A stretch of DNA of 13,260 bases from JAYZVT01 sp050248375 (GCA_050248375.1 JBFWSL010000075.1:1-13260); one strand, 5' to 3'. Counted from the stretch's first letter, positions 1 to 8,177 are shown. The notes: generated by a model from the letters alone, not told the origin. Program-made: numbers and translations.

Positions 1-256
1 CTTCGCGGGGCTGGCGGAATGGACCGGCACGGTGCCGGTTCCGGGATCGGTAGCGAGATTTACGCCGCAGGCGCTGGCCCGGACCGCCGCCGCCGCGGGC
101 CTGCGGGCGGAGCCTCTCTCCGGCGTCGAGGCCGCCGTCACGCGCAGCCGGGCGCTCTCGGCCGGGCCGGTGCGGCTGCTGGTGTGCGGCTCGCTCTATC
201 TCGCGGGCGAGGTGCTGGCCAGCTACGAGCGGGCCGCGCTGGCGACGGGGAAGTAA
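1..256 (+). CDS. folC: Folylpolyglutamate synthase / dihydrofolate synthase, C-terminal fragment
   Basis: This is the 3' end of a gene entering from the left edge. The reading frame begins at base 2 and is open to a TAA at 254-256, giving about 84 residues. FolC adds glutamate to dihydropteroate and folates in the cytoplasm, in folate biosynthesis. The segment fits the C-terminal domain of the Mur-ligase fold: an Ala/Arg-rich helix, then a hydrophobic strand and the motif CGSLYLAGEVL near the end, which is typical of FolC C termini in alphaproteobacteria. The ATP-binding and central domains lie outside the window, so length and start cannot be judged. It is the only plus-strand gene here and converges on trxA across a gap with two hairpins. 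The call rests on a short tail, so another Mur-ligase family member is possible but less likely. Confidence 0.72.
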   Translation, partial: FAGLAEWTGTVPVPGSVARFTPQALARTAAAAGLRAEPLSGVEAAVTRSRALSAGPVRLLVCGSLYLAGEVLASYERAALATGK

Positions 257-274
257 CAACGGGCATCGTCTCGA

Positions 275-305
275 CGTCGTCCCGGGACATGATCCCGGGA
301 CGACG
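275..305. repeat. Perfect 13-bp inverted repeat with 5-base loop (dispersed palindrome type)
   Basis: The arms 275-287 (cgtcgtcccggga) and 293-305 (tcccgggacgacg) are exact reverse complements around the loop catga. It lies 18 bases after the folC stop, between two convergent genes. No T-run of useful length follows on either strand, so it is not a textbook intrinsic terminator. Its core resembles short 'TCCCGGG...CCCGGGA' palindromes scattered in intergenic DNA of many alphaproteobacteria. Membership in such a family is inferred from memory, not tested. A role as a transcription stop for folC or as an mRNA 3' stabiliser is plausible. Confidence 0.7.
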
Positions 306-354
306 CCAGAGGAGACAGCGACGGCAACGCTGATTTCTATGGATGGATGAATTC

Positions 355-393
355 AAATGAAAACGGCCCCGGAGCCGAAGCGCCGGGGCCGCG
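355..393 (-). terminator. Intrinsic terminator downstream of trxA
   Basis: Read on the minus strand, a 9-bp GC stem (383-391 with 364-372, CGGCCCCGG/CCGGGGCCG) closes a loop that contains a further GC/GC pairing capped by UUCG. The right arm is followed directly by TTTTCATTT (363-355). GC-rich stem, stable C(UUCG)G tetraloop and U-tract together make a standard rho-independent terminator. It sits 25 bases after the trxA stop and would end the minus-strand unit before it runs into folC. The plus-strand side has only GCGAAAA, so it should work poorly for folC. Confidence 0.88.
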
Positions 394-417
394 AAAATTC
401 CGTCAGCTCAACTCGCG

Positions 418-738
418 TCAGGCGATCGTGTCGTTGATCCACTGGACGAGGCGCGTCTTGGGCTGGGCGCCCATCTGGGTCGCCGCCACCTGGCCGTCCT
501 TGAACAGCATCAGGGTGGGAATGGCGCGGATGCCGTACTTGCCGGGCGTGGCCGGGTTCTCGTCGATGTTGATCTTGGCGATCTTCACCTTGCCGCCCAT
601 CTCCTTGGCGATTTCCTCCAGGGCGGGCGCGATCTGACGGCACGGACCGCACCATTCCGCCCAGAAGTCCACGAGGACGGGCGTGGAAGACTTGAGCACT
701 TCCTGGTCAAACGTGTCGTCGGAAACCTGTGTGGTCAT
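418..738 (-). CDS. trxA: Thioredoxin 1
   Basis: A 106-residue cytoplasmic thioredoxin, the usual length for TrxA. It reduces protein disulfides, including those of ribonucleotide reductase and peroxidases, and is itself recycled by NADPH-thioredoxin reductase. The active site WCGPC is at residues 29-33, preceded by the VLVDFWAEW strand. D24 is the buried acidic residue, the cis-proline is P74 in IRAIPT, and the C-terminal helix is complete. No signal peptide is present. The ATG start is supported by an AGGAG ribosome site 8 bases upstream (plus positions 747-751). It is the last gene of the minus-strand run, 57 bases below the addA stop, and is followed by a strong terminator. A small hairpin lies just upstream of its ribosome site. 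The family is certain; trxA rather than a paralogue is very likely. Confidence 0.97.
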   Translation of the reverse strand: MTTQVSDDTFDQEVLKSSTPVLVDFWAEWCGPCRQIAPALEEIAKEMGGKVKIAKINIDENPATPGKYGIRAIPTLMLFKDGQVAATQMGAQPKTRLVQWINDTIA

Positions 739-756
739 CGCTGGTTCTCCTGCTGA

Positions 757-776
757 CCGCCGGGAAAGACCGGCGG
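757..776 (-). other. Hairpin in the addA-trxA gap, upstream of the trxA ribosome site
   Basis: The 7-bp arms ccgccgg (757-763) and ccggcgg (770-776) flank the loop gaaaga. The hairpin ends about 5 bases above the trxA Shine-Dalgarno sequence. A second weaker repeat, ggttc/gaacc at 783-787 and 794-798, touches the addA stop codon. There is no U-tract, so it is not an intrinsic terminator. It could be an mRNA processing or stability element between addA and trxA, or simply chance in GC-rich DNA. Confidence 0.35.
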
Positions 777-797
777 CGCTCCGGTTCGGACTGGAAC

Positions 798-3700
798 CTA
801 GGTGCCCTCCCCCCGAGCGTCAAGGGCAGGGCCGCCATGCGCACGTATTCGTGCTTCCGCGGCGTCGAGCAGGCCGGAAGATATCTCCATGAGCCGGGCG
901 CCGTCGGTCCACAGCAGTGCGGCGCGCACCGATTTTCCCGGATAAATGCCGGAAAGAGCCAGGCGGTAGGCGGCGAGCTGGTGGATGTAGCCGGGCGCCA
1001 CGTCCGCCTCGTCGGCGGGGGGCGGCCGGTTGGTCTTGTAGTCGACGATCAGCACCGAATCGTCCGTCACCAGCAGCCGGTCGATCTGGCCGGAGATGGC
1101 CAGCGGCGCCAGGCCCTCGCCACGGTCCAGCAGGGCGGCGATGGGCACTTCCGCCCGCGAGCCCTCGCCGAACACGGGCGCGAAGGCGGGATCCTCCAGG
1201 ATCGCCCTGGTCTCGGCCCAGATGCCGGCCAGCGCCTGCGGCGTCAGCTCCGATCCCCGCGCGGCCAGGAAGCGTTTGGCCGCCTCCTCGCGTCCGGCGG
1301 GCGCCAGGCGGGGCAGGTGCTGCAACAGCGCGTGGGTCAGGCCGCCACGAAGGAAGCGCACGCGGTCGGCGAGCATAGCGGGCGACAGCACGGTCTGCGC
1401 GGCGAAGTCTCCCGCTTCCTCCACGCCCTCACCGATACGCGAGGGTTGCAGGGGCAGCGGCGCGCCGGGCTCCGGCGGCGCGGGCCTGCCGGCCCATTCG
1501 GGCAGCGGCTCGCCGCGCGGGCCCGCGTCGCGGCGGGAGCGCCTGTCCGGCAGGGGCTGCTCGCCCACGGCATAGCGCAGGCGGCCGGGCCGGTGCGCCA
1601 CCTCCTCCGCGTGACCCTTCAGCCCGTCGCGGATCAGGGCATACCAGCAGTCATCGGTGTGGCCGGGGCTGCCGTCGGCCTTCAGGCCGTTCACCCAGCC
1701 GCAAACATACAGACGGTCGCGGGCCCGGGTCATGGCCACGTAGAGCAGGCGGTGATCCTCCCGCATCTCCTCCGCGGCGCGCGTCTCCTTCGCCGCGGCA
1801 ACGGCGGGAAGGTTCCTGCTGTCCGGGAGCGGCCACAGCAGCCGGGGACGCCCGCCCTCGGCGCGCGGACCGTCGAGGATTTCCGGGCGGCTGCCGCGGC
1901 GGGCCGGATCCCGGCAGCAGTCGGGCAGGAAAACGATGGGCGCCTCCAGGCCCTTGGCGGCGTGAACGGTCATGACCCGCACTTCGTCGCGGCCCTGCTC
2001 CATGTCGCGCTTCACCTCGAGCCCGCCCTCGCGCAGGTCCTGCAGGAAGGTCTGCAGGGAAGGCGGCGTCTCGCGCTCATGGGCCAGCGCCAGGTTGAGG
2101 AACTCGTCCAGCGCGTCGCCCGCGTCGGGGCCGAGGCGCGCCAGCATGAGATGGCGATTGCTGACAAGGTCGCCGCCCGGTTCCTCGAGAATGCGGGCGA
2201 AGAATTCGTAGGGAGGCTGGAAGTCGGCGCGGCCGAGCCAGTCGTCGAGCCGCGCGGCGGCGGGCGCGTAACGCGGGCTCTGGCTCACCTGGAGCGCGCG
2301 CCAGAGGGAGCCTTCGCGGCCATGGCAGAGCTCGAACAGGTCGTCGTCGCCGAAACCGAACAGCGGGCTCTTGAGCAGGGCCGCAAGCGAGAGATCGTCG
2401 CCGGGCATGAGCACGAAGTCCCCCAGCGCCGCCATGTCCTTCACGGCGATGTGCTCCGCCAGCAGCATGCGGTCGGCGCCGGCCACCGGGATGCCGCGCT
2501 CTTTCAGCGCGCGGATCATGGGCCGGGCGAGCGGGGCGCGCTTGCGCAGGAGAATGAGGATGTCGCCGGGGCGCACGGGCCGGCCGGGCCCGAGGCACTC
2601 GCCGCCGTTCAGCCAGCCGCGGATTTCTTCCGCGATGCGTGCCGCGAGCACCTCCACGGGCGCGCCCGCGCCCGCGCCGGCGACCCTGTGCGGCTCGAAG
2701 GGCGCGATGTCCTCCACCTCGCCCGGCTGCACCACGGGCCAGATCTCCACCAGCCCGGGCGCGCGCTCCCTGTGGGCGTGATGAGAAATCTGCTCGCTCT
2801 CGAAAAGCAGGCCGGCATTGGCCTCGGGCCTGGCGAAGACCTTGTCGACGCTGTCGAGCACCGCCTTCACCGAACGGTGGGAGACGTTGAGCTGCACCGG
2901 CTCCCAGAGATGGCCGGAGGATTCGACGCGGGCGCGGAATGTGCGGCCCATGCCGTGAACGATGTCGGGCCGCGCGCCCTGGAAGCTGTAGATGGACTGC
3001 TTCTCGTCGCCCACGGCGAACAGGGTGCGCGTCTGTTCCCGCGCGCCCTGGCCGGAGAAGAACTCCCCGGTCAGCGCCTCGACGATGCGCCACTGGGCCG
3101 GGCTCGTATCCTGGGACTCGTCCACCAGGATATGGGCGATGCCGTAGTCGAGCTTGTAGAGCACCCAGGCGGCGGCCCCGGAATGGCGCAGCAGGTTGGC
3201 CGTCCTTTCGATCAGGTCGTCGAAATCGAGGGCGGCATGGGCGGCCTTGCGGCGGCCATAGTCGTTCAGGATCGCGTCGGCGAGCGTGACGAGAGCTCCG
3301 GTGGCCCGGGCCAGCCGCATGGCGGCGCGCTCCAGGGAAAGCTCCCCGACGCGGGTGGCGGCGGCGGCCAGCGTTTCGGCGATCTCAGGATGCGCGTCGC
3401 TCACGGCCCTGGTGCACAGCCGCTTGCGGGCGGTGCCGGTCCGGGTGAGAAGCGCCTGCTCGACCAGTACGCCGCGTTCGGGCGAGCGGCCCGCCCGGCG
3501 GATGGCGTCGAGCGCGCCAGCGCAGTCCCTGTCGGTCTTCTGGCCCTCCGCGAGCACGGGCAGGAAGGCGGCGATGTCGCCATCGTCGACGGCCGCGGCG
3601 ATGTCCGCCTCCACGTCTTCGGGCCGCCGGCCCGGCGCGACGCCGAGCAGGGCGCGCAGGGCGAGCTCTTCCGCCTCGCCGATTCTTTCAAGATCGGTCG

Positions 3701-4343
3701 TATCCAGGACGATCTCGCGAATATCCTCCCGGCGGCCCAGCGCCACCTTGACCAGTTCCCGGAAGCGGTCCTCGCCCACCTCGCCGACGACCGCGGAGAG
3801 GGCGCGGCCGAGCACGCTGCCCCCTTCTTCCGCCGCACGGGCGAGCGTGGCGTCGATGGCATCGTTCATGAGCAGCGTCTGGCCCGCATCGTCGAGCACC
3901 CGGAAGGCGGGCGGCACGTCCGCCTCCAGCGGGAAGCGGTGCAGCAGGCGCTCGCAGAAGGCGTGGATGGTGTAGATCCTCAAGCCGCCACGGGCGTCCA
4001 GGGTCTCGGCGAAGAGGCGGCGGGCGCGGGCGACGCGGTCCGCGTCAGGCGGCCCGCCGCAGATGTCCCCGAGCTTCGCAGCCAGTTCGTTGTCGGGCGC
4101 CACGGCCCACTGCCGGAGTTCGTCGAGCACGCGGTTCTTCATCTCCGCGGCGGCCGCCTTGGTGTAGGTAAGGCAGAGAATCTGCTCCGGGCGCACATCC
4201 GGCTGAAGCAGCAGGCGCAGCACGCGCATGACCAGCACGAAGGTCTTGCCGCTGCCCGCGTTGGCGGACACCCACACCGAGGCGCGCGGGTCCGAGGCGG
4301 TGAGCTGGGGGCTTTTGCCCGAGGCCTTCGCGCGGAGAGCCAT
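798..4343 (-). CDS. addA: AddA helicase-nuclease subunit (double-strand break repair)
   Basis: An 1181-residue UvrD/SF1A helicase with a C-terminal RecB-family nuclease, the counterpart of RecB in the AddAB complex. With AddB it unwinds and resects broken DNA ends for RecA loading. Visible motifs in order: Q-motif Q13 (QLTASDP); Walker A ANAGSGKT at 27-34 with K33; motif Ia LTYTKAAAAEM; Walker B VDESQD with D408-E409; motif III VGDEKQSIYSFQGA; motif V VMTVHAAKGLE; motif VI YVAMTRARDR. The nuclease shows GQIDRL with D1088, DYKT with D1101 and K1103, and HQLAAY, so both ATPase and nuclease look intact. The frame stays open 30 bases further upstream, but the ATG at 4343 is preferred. It overlaps the addB stop as TGATG and has AGAGGA just before it, and the protein then begins MALRAKASGK. 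The TGATG overlap implies translational coupling and balanced subunit amounts. Confidence 0.96.
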   Translation of the reverse strand: MALRAKASGKSPQLTASDPRASVWVSANAGSGKTFVLVMRVLRLLLQPDVRPEQILCLTYTKAAAAEMKNRVLDELRQWAVAPDNELAAKLGDICGGPPDADRVARARRLFAETLDARGGLRIYTIHAFCERLLHRFPLEADVPPAFRVLDDAGQTLLMNDAIDATLARAAEEGGSVLGRALSAVVGEVGEDRFRELVKVALGRREDIREIVLDTTDLERIGEAEELALRALLGVAPGRRPEDVEADIAAAVDDGDIAAFLPVLAEGQKTDRDCAGALDAIRRAGRSPERGVLVEQALLTRTGTARKRLCTRAVSDAHPEIAETLAAAATRVGELSLERAAMRLARATGALVTLADAILNDYGRRKAAHAALDFDDLIERTANLLRHSGAAAWVLYKLDYGIAHILVDESQDTSPAQWRIVEALTGEFFSGQGAREQTRTLFAVGDEKQSIYSFQGARPDIVHGMGRTFRARVESSGHLWEPVQLNVSHRSVKAVLDSVDKVFARPEANAGLLFESEQISHHAHRERAPGLVEIWPVVQPGEVEDIAPFEPHRVAGAGAGAPVEVLAARIAEEIRGWLNGGECLGPGRPVRPGDILILLRKRAPLARPMIRALKERGIPVAGADRMLLAEHIAVKDMAALGDFVLMPGDDLSLAALLKSPLFGFGDDDLFELCHGREGSLWRALQVSQSPRYAPAAARLDDWLGRADFQPPYEFFARILEEPGGDLVSNRHLMLARLGPDAGDALDEFLNLALAHERETPPSLQTFLQDLREGGLEVKRDMEQGRDEVRVMTVHAAKGLEAPIVFLPDCCRDPARRGSRPEILDGPRAEGGRPRLLWPLPDSRNLPAVAAAKETRAAEEMREDHRLLYVAMTRARDRLYVCGWVNGLKADGSPGHTDDCWYALIRDGLKGHAEEVAHRPGRLRYAVGEQPLPDRRSRRDAGPRGEPLPEWAGRPAPPEPGAPLPLQPSRIGEGVEEAGDFAAQTVLSPAMLADRVRFLRGGLTHALLQHLPRLAPAGREEAAKRFLAARGSELTPQALAGIWAETRAILEDPAFAPVFGEGSRAEVPIAALLDRGEGLAPLAISGQIDRLLVTDDSVLIVDYKTNRPPPADEADVAPGYIHQLAAYRLALSGIYPGKSVRAALLWTDGARLMEISSGLLDAAEARIRAHGGPALDARGEGT

Positions 4344-7300
4344 CAGTCCTCTCCCGCGGTGTCGTCGAGCCATTCGTCGAGCCGGGCGAGATGGGCGTAG
4401 TCGTCGAAGCGGTAGTCGAAGCCGGGCCGGCGCAACGCCCTGTAGGGCGTGGTCTCCTCGCCATAGGCCTCGAGCAGGCGGTGCAGCTCGTCGAGCGCCT
4501 GCCCGGCCAGCGCGGACGGCGCGCCCGGCACGTCCGTCTCCTCCCCGTCGGCGCCGCGGCCGAGCACGCGGATATGGCAGAGCCGCGCCACTTGCGCCCG
4601 GCCGAGACCGGGGAACCCGCCGGCGGCGGCGATCGCCGCCTCGAGCGGCAGTTGCGGCGCGCGCAGGGTTTCCAGGCTTTTCTTCGAAGGCGGCGCGCCG
4701 GTCTTGTAGTCGTATATGACGAGGCTGCCGTCGTCCCTGGCGTCGATGCGGTCGGCGCGCGCGGAAAGGGTGAAGTCGTTGCCAACCGCCATCTCGCCAC
4801 GCAGTTCGGAATGGACCCGGGCAACGTCCGCGCGGCGCCCGGCCTCGGTGGCCGCAAACCAGCGGGCGAAGCGCTCGAACTGCGGACGCCAGAAGGCGCG
4901 CACGCCGGCATCGGCGCCGAATGCCTCGAACAGCGCATCGGCCTCGGCAAGCAGTTCGCCGGCGATGTCCGGCGGGAGCGTGCCGGGGAATTTCTCCGCG
5001 AAGCGGTTGAGCGCGTCATGGATGACGCTGCCCTTCAGCCGGGCGTCGGGCGCGCCCGCGAGCGGATCGAGAGGACGCAGCTTCAGGATGTCGGCCGCGT
5101 AGATGTCATAGGGATTGGCGATCCACTTCTCGATGCGGGTGACGGAGAGACGCCGGGGACGCGCCGCCAGCGGCGGACGCGGCTCCGGGCGCGCGGCGCG
5201 CGGCGCGGGCTCGACGTTGTCGCGCGAACGAAGCCAGCCGCTCCACGGCCCCAGCCGCAGCGCGTCGCGGACCTGCGCCACGTGCAGCACGGCATCGAGC
5301 CGCTGCAGCCAGCGGGAGGGGACAGTGGGAGCGCCGTCGAGACGGTCCGAGCGGACCAGATACACCTCGCCCGCACCCATGAGCTGGGCGAAGTCGTGGG
5401 CAGCGAGGCCGACGCGCCGCTCGGGCGCGGCGAGGCCGACGGCGGCGCGCATGGGCCGGCTGAGCCAGTGGTCGGCGTCGGCGGTGGCGGGCCATGTGCC
5501 CTCGTTCAGGCCGGCGAGGATGACGGTGTCGGGCTGCTGCAGGCGTGCCTCGAGCTGGCCCCAGATGAACAGGCGCGGATGGGCCTCCCGGCGCGGACGG
5601 ATGGCGAGGCCGCGCAGCAGGGTGCGGAAGAGCTCGGGATAATCGGCGAGCCCGATGGCGGGTCCGCGATCCCGCAACTGCAGGAAGTCGGCGAAGAAGA
5701 GCGCCAGCGCCTCCCCCGCCTCCGAGGACCACAGGGCGCGCGGCTGGCCGTTCGGCCCCGCGGCAAGGGCTTCGGCCACGGCGACATGGGCCTGCGCGAA
5801 GGCGGCCGGGTTCGCCTCCCCGGTCATGGCGAGCAGGGGCGCGAAGGCGGCCTCGAAACGCTGCGCGACCACTGTCATGAGACGCCAGTCGCGCTTGGAA
5901 AGCTGACGCACGGCGCGTGGGCGATACCCGTCATCCTCCTCGCGGGCGCGCGCGACGGCATCGGCGAGGCCGGAGATGGCCGGGGGCATGGGCGTGCCGC
6001 GCCACACGGCGATCTCGATGCCGCGGGCGGCGGCGCGGACCAGCGCGGGCTCCTCGCCAAGGCGCGCGAGCGGATGCTTCAGCAGCGCCAGCGCGGCGAG
6101 CGGCGTTTGTGCCGCGACGGCTTCCACGATCAGGTCGAGGAAGACGCCGGGCGGCGTGGAGGTGACGGGCCGGCCGGCGGAATCGTCCACATACAGGTCC
6201 CACTTGGCGAGCCTCGCGCTGACGCGCCGGGCCAGGATACGGTCGGGCGTCACCAGGGCGGCGGAGCGGTCAGGCTCCTCGGCCGCCCGGCGCAGGATGA
6301 GCGCGACGGCCTCGGCCTCCTCCTGCTCGCTGGTGGTGTCGATGCGGTGGATGCCCCGGGCGCCCTCGGCGATGTCGCGGGCGGCGTCGCCACCGAGATC
6401 GCGCCATCGGGCGGTGCTGCCGGAGGGACGCATGATCTCGCTAACCAGCTTCGCGCGGGCCCGGACCCGCCCGTCATGGCCGAGCACGCCCACCGCGGCA
6501 CGGGCAATGCCGAGCCTGTCGAGGAGAAGCTTGAGGCCGTATTGAGGGTGATCGGGGTGTCCCTCGCCCTCGGTGAGGGAGCGCCAGCTCTCCTCGTCCA
6601 GTTGCATGTCGAGGCCGGGCAGCACCACGGCGCCCCGCTCCAGCCCCGCGACGGTGGCGAGCAGCCGGGCCGTGGCGGGGACCGTACCGGTGGAACCGGC
6701 GGCAATGACGGGGCCTGGCGGGGGATTGGCGGCAAGACGCCGGGTCTCCGCCTCCATGAGCCGGTTGCGCCGGACATAGGGCGCGAGCGCGCCGCGCTCC
6801 TCCAGCACCGCCGGCCAGTTCTGCGTGACGATCTCGAGAAACTCCAGCGTGCGCTGCCAGTGGGAGGCGAACTGCCCGGGTACGAGGCCGGCGACGCCGG
6901 ACAGGTCGGCCTGCTCGTTGTCGACCGCGTCCATCAGGCGGGCGAGTTCGGCCGCCAGTTGCGCGGCGTGATGGGGCCGCGCGGAGAGCGCCATGTCGTA
7001 GAGCCCGCCGCCGTCGATATCGGTGACGCCTTCCGACGCCGCGCCGGCGCGGCGCATCCAGGCGAGCACCAGCTCGCTCAGCAGCAGCGTGCGCTCCAGG
7101 CCGGCGATGGCGGGCGGCAATTCCAGCGCCAGCTCGGGATCGGCGGCCAGCGCCGCCTCCGACGCCAGCAGCGCGGCGTCCTCGTCCACGTCGCCGAGCG
7201 GACGGATGGAAGGCAGCAGCAGGGCGGGCGTTCCGGCCTGGCGATGCAGCGCCTCGCGCATGGCGCGGCAGGCGCGCCGTGTCGGCAGCAGGATGGTGGC

Positions 7301-7459
7301 GGCGGCGAGTCCGGCGGGATCTAGCGGCCCGCCTCCCGGGCGCGGCAGGTCGCCGTTCAGGATGGCGGCGGCGAGGGTGTCGAGAAACGGCGCGGCGGCG
7401 GGAATGGTGAACACCGAGTCCGCCGGCGGCACGGTCCTGCCGTTCCCCTCAGCCGGCAC
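4343..7459 (-). CDS. addB: AddB subunit of the AddAB helicase-nuclease (alphaproteobacterial type)
   Basis: About 1038 residues, partner of AddA in break-end resection. The N terminus reads VFTIPAAAPFLDTLA, typical of alphaproteobacterial AddB. Where a Walker A would lie it has ILLPTRRACRAM, without GKT, so this subunit probably has no ATPase of its own. The C-terminal nuclease domain has the ADRID strand followed by YDYKTG (D917, K919 from the chosen start). The usual QxxxY motif reads QLPLE, with Glu in place of Tyr. Only two cysteines occur in the protein, so the four-Cys Fe-S cluster known from Bacillus AddB is absent. The start is uncertain. I chose GTG at 7459, which overlaps the upstream stop (GTGCCGGCTGA) and has AAAGGG about 9 bases before it. 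Alternatives are ATG 7507, inside the upstream gene, and GTG 7432. The stop overlaps addA. Confidence 0.92.
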   Translation of the reverse strand: MPAEGNGRTVPPADSVFTIPAAAPFLDTLAAAILNGDLPRPGGGPLDPAGLAAATILLPTRRACRAMREALHRQAGTPALLLPSIRPLGDVDEDAALLASEAALAADPELALELPPAIAGLERTLLLSELVLAWMRRAGAASEGVTDIDGGGLYDMALSARPHHAAQLAAELARLMDAVDNEQADLSGVAGLVPGQFASHWQRTLEFLEIVTQNWPAVLEERGALAPYVRRNRLMEAETRRLAANPPPGPVIAAGSTGTVPATARLLATVAGLERGAVVLPGLDMQLDEESWRSLTEGEGHPDHPQYGLKLLLDRLGIARAAVGVLGHDGRVRARAKLVSEIMRPSGSTARWRDLGGDAARDIAEGARGIHRIDTTSEQEEAEAVALILRRAAEEPDRSAALVTPDRILARRVSARLAKWDLYVDDSAGRPVTSTPPGVFLDLIVEAVAAQTPLAALALLKHPLARLGEEPALVRAAARGIEIAVWRGTPMPPAISGLADAVARAREEDDGYRPRAVRQLSKRDWRLMTVVAQRFEAAFAPLLAMTGEANPAAFAQAHVAVAEALAAGPNGQPRALWSSEAGEALALFFADFLQLRDRGPAIGLADYPELFRTLLRGLAIRPRREAHPRLFIWGQLEARLQQPDTVILAGLNEGTWPATADADHWLSRPMRAAVGLAAPERRVGLAAHDFAQLMGAGEVYLVRSDRLDGAPTVPSRWLQRLDAVLHVAQVRDALRLGPWSGWLRSRDNVEPAPRAARPEPRPPLAARPRRLSVTRIEKWIANPYDIYAADILKLRPLDPLAGAPDARLKGSVIHDALNRFAEKFPGTLPPDIAGELLAEADALFEAFGADAGVRAFWRPQFERFARWFAATEAGRRADVARVHSELRGEMAVGNDFTLSARADRIDARDDGSLVIYDYKTGAPPSKKSLETLRAPQLPLEAAIAAAGGFPGLGRAQVARLCHIRVLGRGADGEETDVPGAPSALAGQALDELHRLLEAYGEETTPYRALRRPGFDYRFDDYAHLARLDEWLDDTAGED

Positions 7460-8165
7460 GGGCCAGCGCCCTTTCCGCTTCCTCCAGCGCGGCCGGAGTG
7501 CCCACATGCATCCACTGGCCCTCGAGCACGCAACCGGACAGCCTGCCCGAGGCGATCGCCGCGTCGAAGACGCGGTTCAGGGAAAAGGCGCCATCGGGCA
7601 TGCGGCCGAACAGTCCGGGCTTCATGATGGAGACGCCCGCAAAGACGAAAGATGCGGCCGCGCCCTTGCGGCGTTCCAGGCGGCCCGAAGCGTCCATCTC
7701 GAAGTCCCCTGCCCCGTCGAAGCCGAGGGACGTCTCGCGGTCGGCCAGCAGCAGCAGCACGTCCATGGTGTCCGGGTCCCAGTCCGAGATCAGCGCGTCG
7801 AGCGCGGGACGGCCTTTCTCGATCCAGATGGAGTCCGAATTGTGGACGAGAAAGGGCTCATGGCCGAGGAACGGCAGCGCCCGCCTGACACCGCCGCCGG
7901 TCTCCAGGATGGCGTCGCGCTCGTCGGAGACAACGATGCGCGGCGCGTCCTCGCGGGCAGTGAGATGGTCCTCGATCAACCGGGCCAGGTGGTGGACGTT
8001 GACCACCGCGTCCGTGACGCCGGCGGCGGCGAGCCGGTCGAGCACGTGATCGAGCAACGGCCTGCCGCCCACCCGCAGCAGCGGCTTGGGCAGGGTGTCG
8101 CTGAGCGGCTTCATGCGGGTGCCGAAGCCCGCCGCCAGCACCATGGCGCGGCGGGGCGCGCTCAT
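7449..8165 (-). CDS. murU: Sugar-1-phosphate nucleotidyltransferase, probable MurNAc-1-phosphate uridylyltransferase MurU
   Basis: A 238-residue nucleotidyltransferase of the GlmU/RfbA-like fold. Its signature is LAAGFGTRMKPLSDTLPKP at residues 10-28, where the glycine loop, R17 and K27 bind the nucleotide triphosphate. ETGGG is at 88-92, and HNSD at 108-111 carries the metal-binding aspartate. There is no C-terminal left-handed helix domain, as expected for MurU rather than GlmU. The gene directly follows an AmgK-like anomeric sugar kinase. In Pseudomonas and Caulobacter, AmgK makes MurNAc-1-phosphate and MurU converts it to UDP-MurNAc, salvaging cell-wall sugar and bypassing the fosfomycin-sensitive MurA step. 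The MurU assignment therefore rests on fold plus neighbour; sequence alone would also allow a mannose- or glucose-1-phosphate nucleotidyltransferase. Its ATG lies 12 bases after the kinase stop, with only a weak GAAAG ribosome site, suggesting coupled translation. Confidence 0.85.
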   Translation of the reverse strand: MSAPRRAMVLAAGFGTRMKPLSDTLPKPLLRVGGRPLLDHVLDRLAAAGVTDAVVNVHHLARLIEDHLTAREDAPRIVVSDERDAILETGGGVRRALPFLGHEPFLVHNSDSIWIEKGRPALDALISDWDPDTMDVLLLLADRETSLGFDGAGDFEMDASGRLERRKGAAASFVFAGVSIMKPGLFGRMPDGAFSLNRVFDAAIASGRLSGCVLEGQWMHVGTPAALEEAERALARAG

Positions 8166-8177
8166 GGGCGGATACTT

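Noticed and set aside
4344..4373. A ten-codon longer start for addA at 4373.
   Set aside because: It would overlap addB by 31 bases and adds MARRHRGRGL, which is translated addB coding sequence. ATG 4343 has a ribosome site and the TGATG junction.
729..4400. A 1223-codon open frame on the plus strand opposite addA.
   Set aside because: It is a shadow of addA. Stops on the opposite strand need sense codons such as TTA, CTA or TCA, which are rare in GC-rich genes. The translation is Gly/Ala/Arg/His/Gln-rich with no domain motifs, while addA shows a full set of helicase and nuclease motifs.
4391..7324. A 977-codon open frame on the plus strand opposite addB.
   Set aside because: Same composition effect, with low-complexity Gly/Arg/Glu-rich translation and no recognisable motif. 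The minus strand carries a conserved AddB with its nuclease motif.
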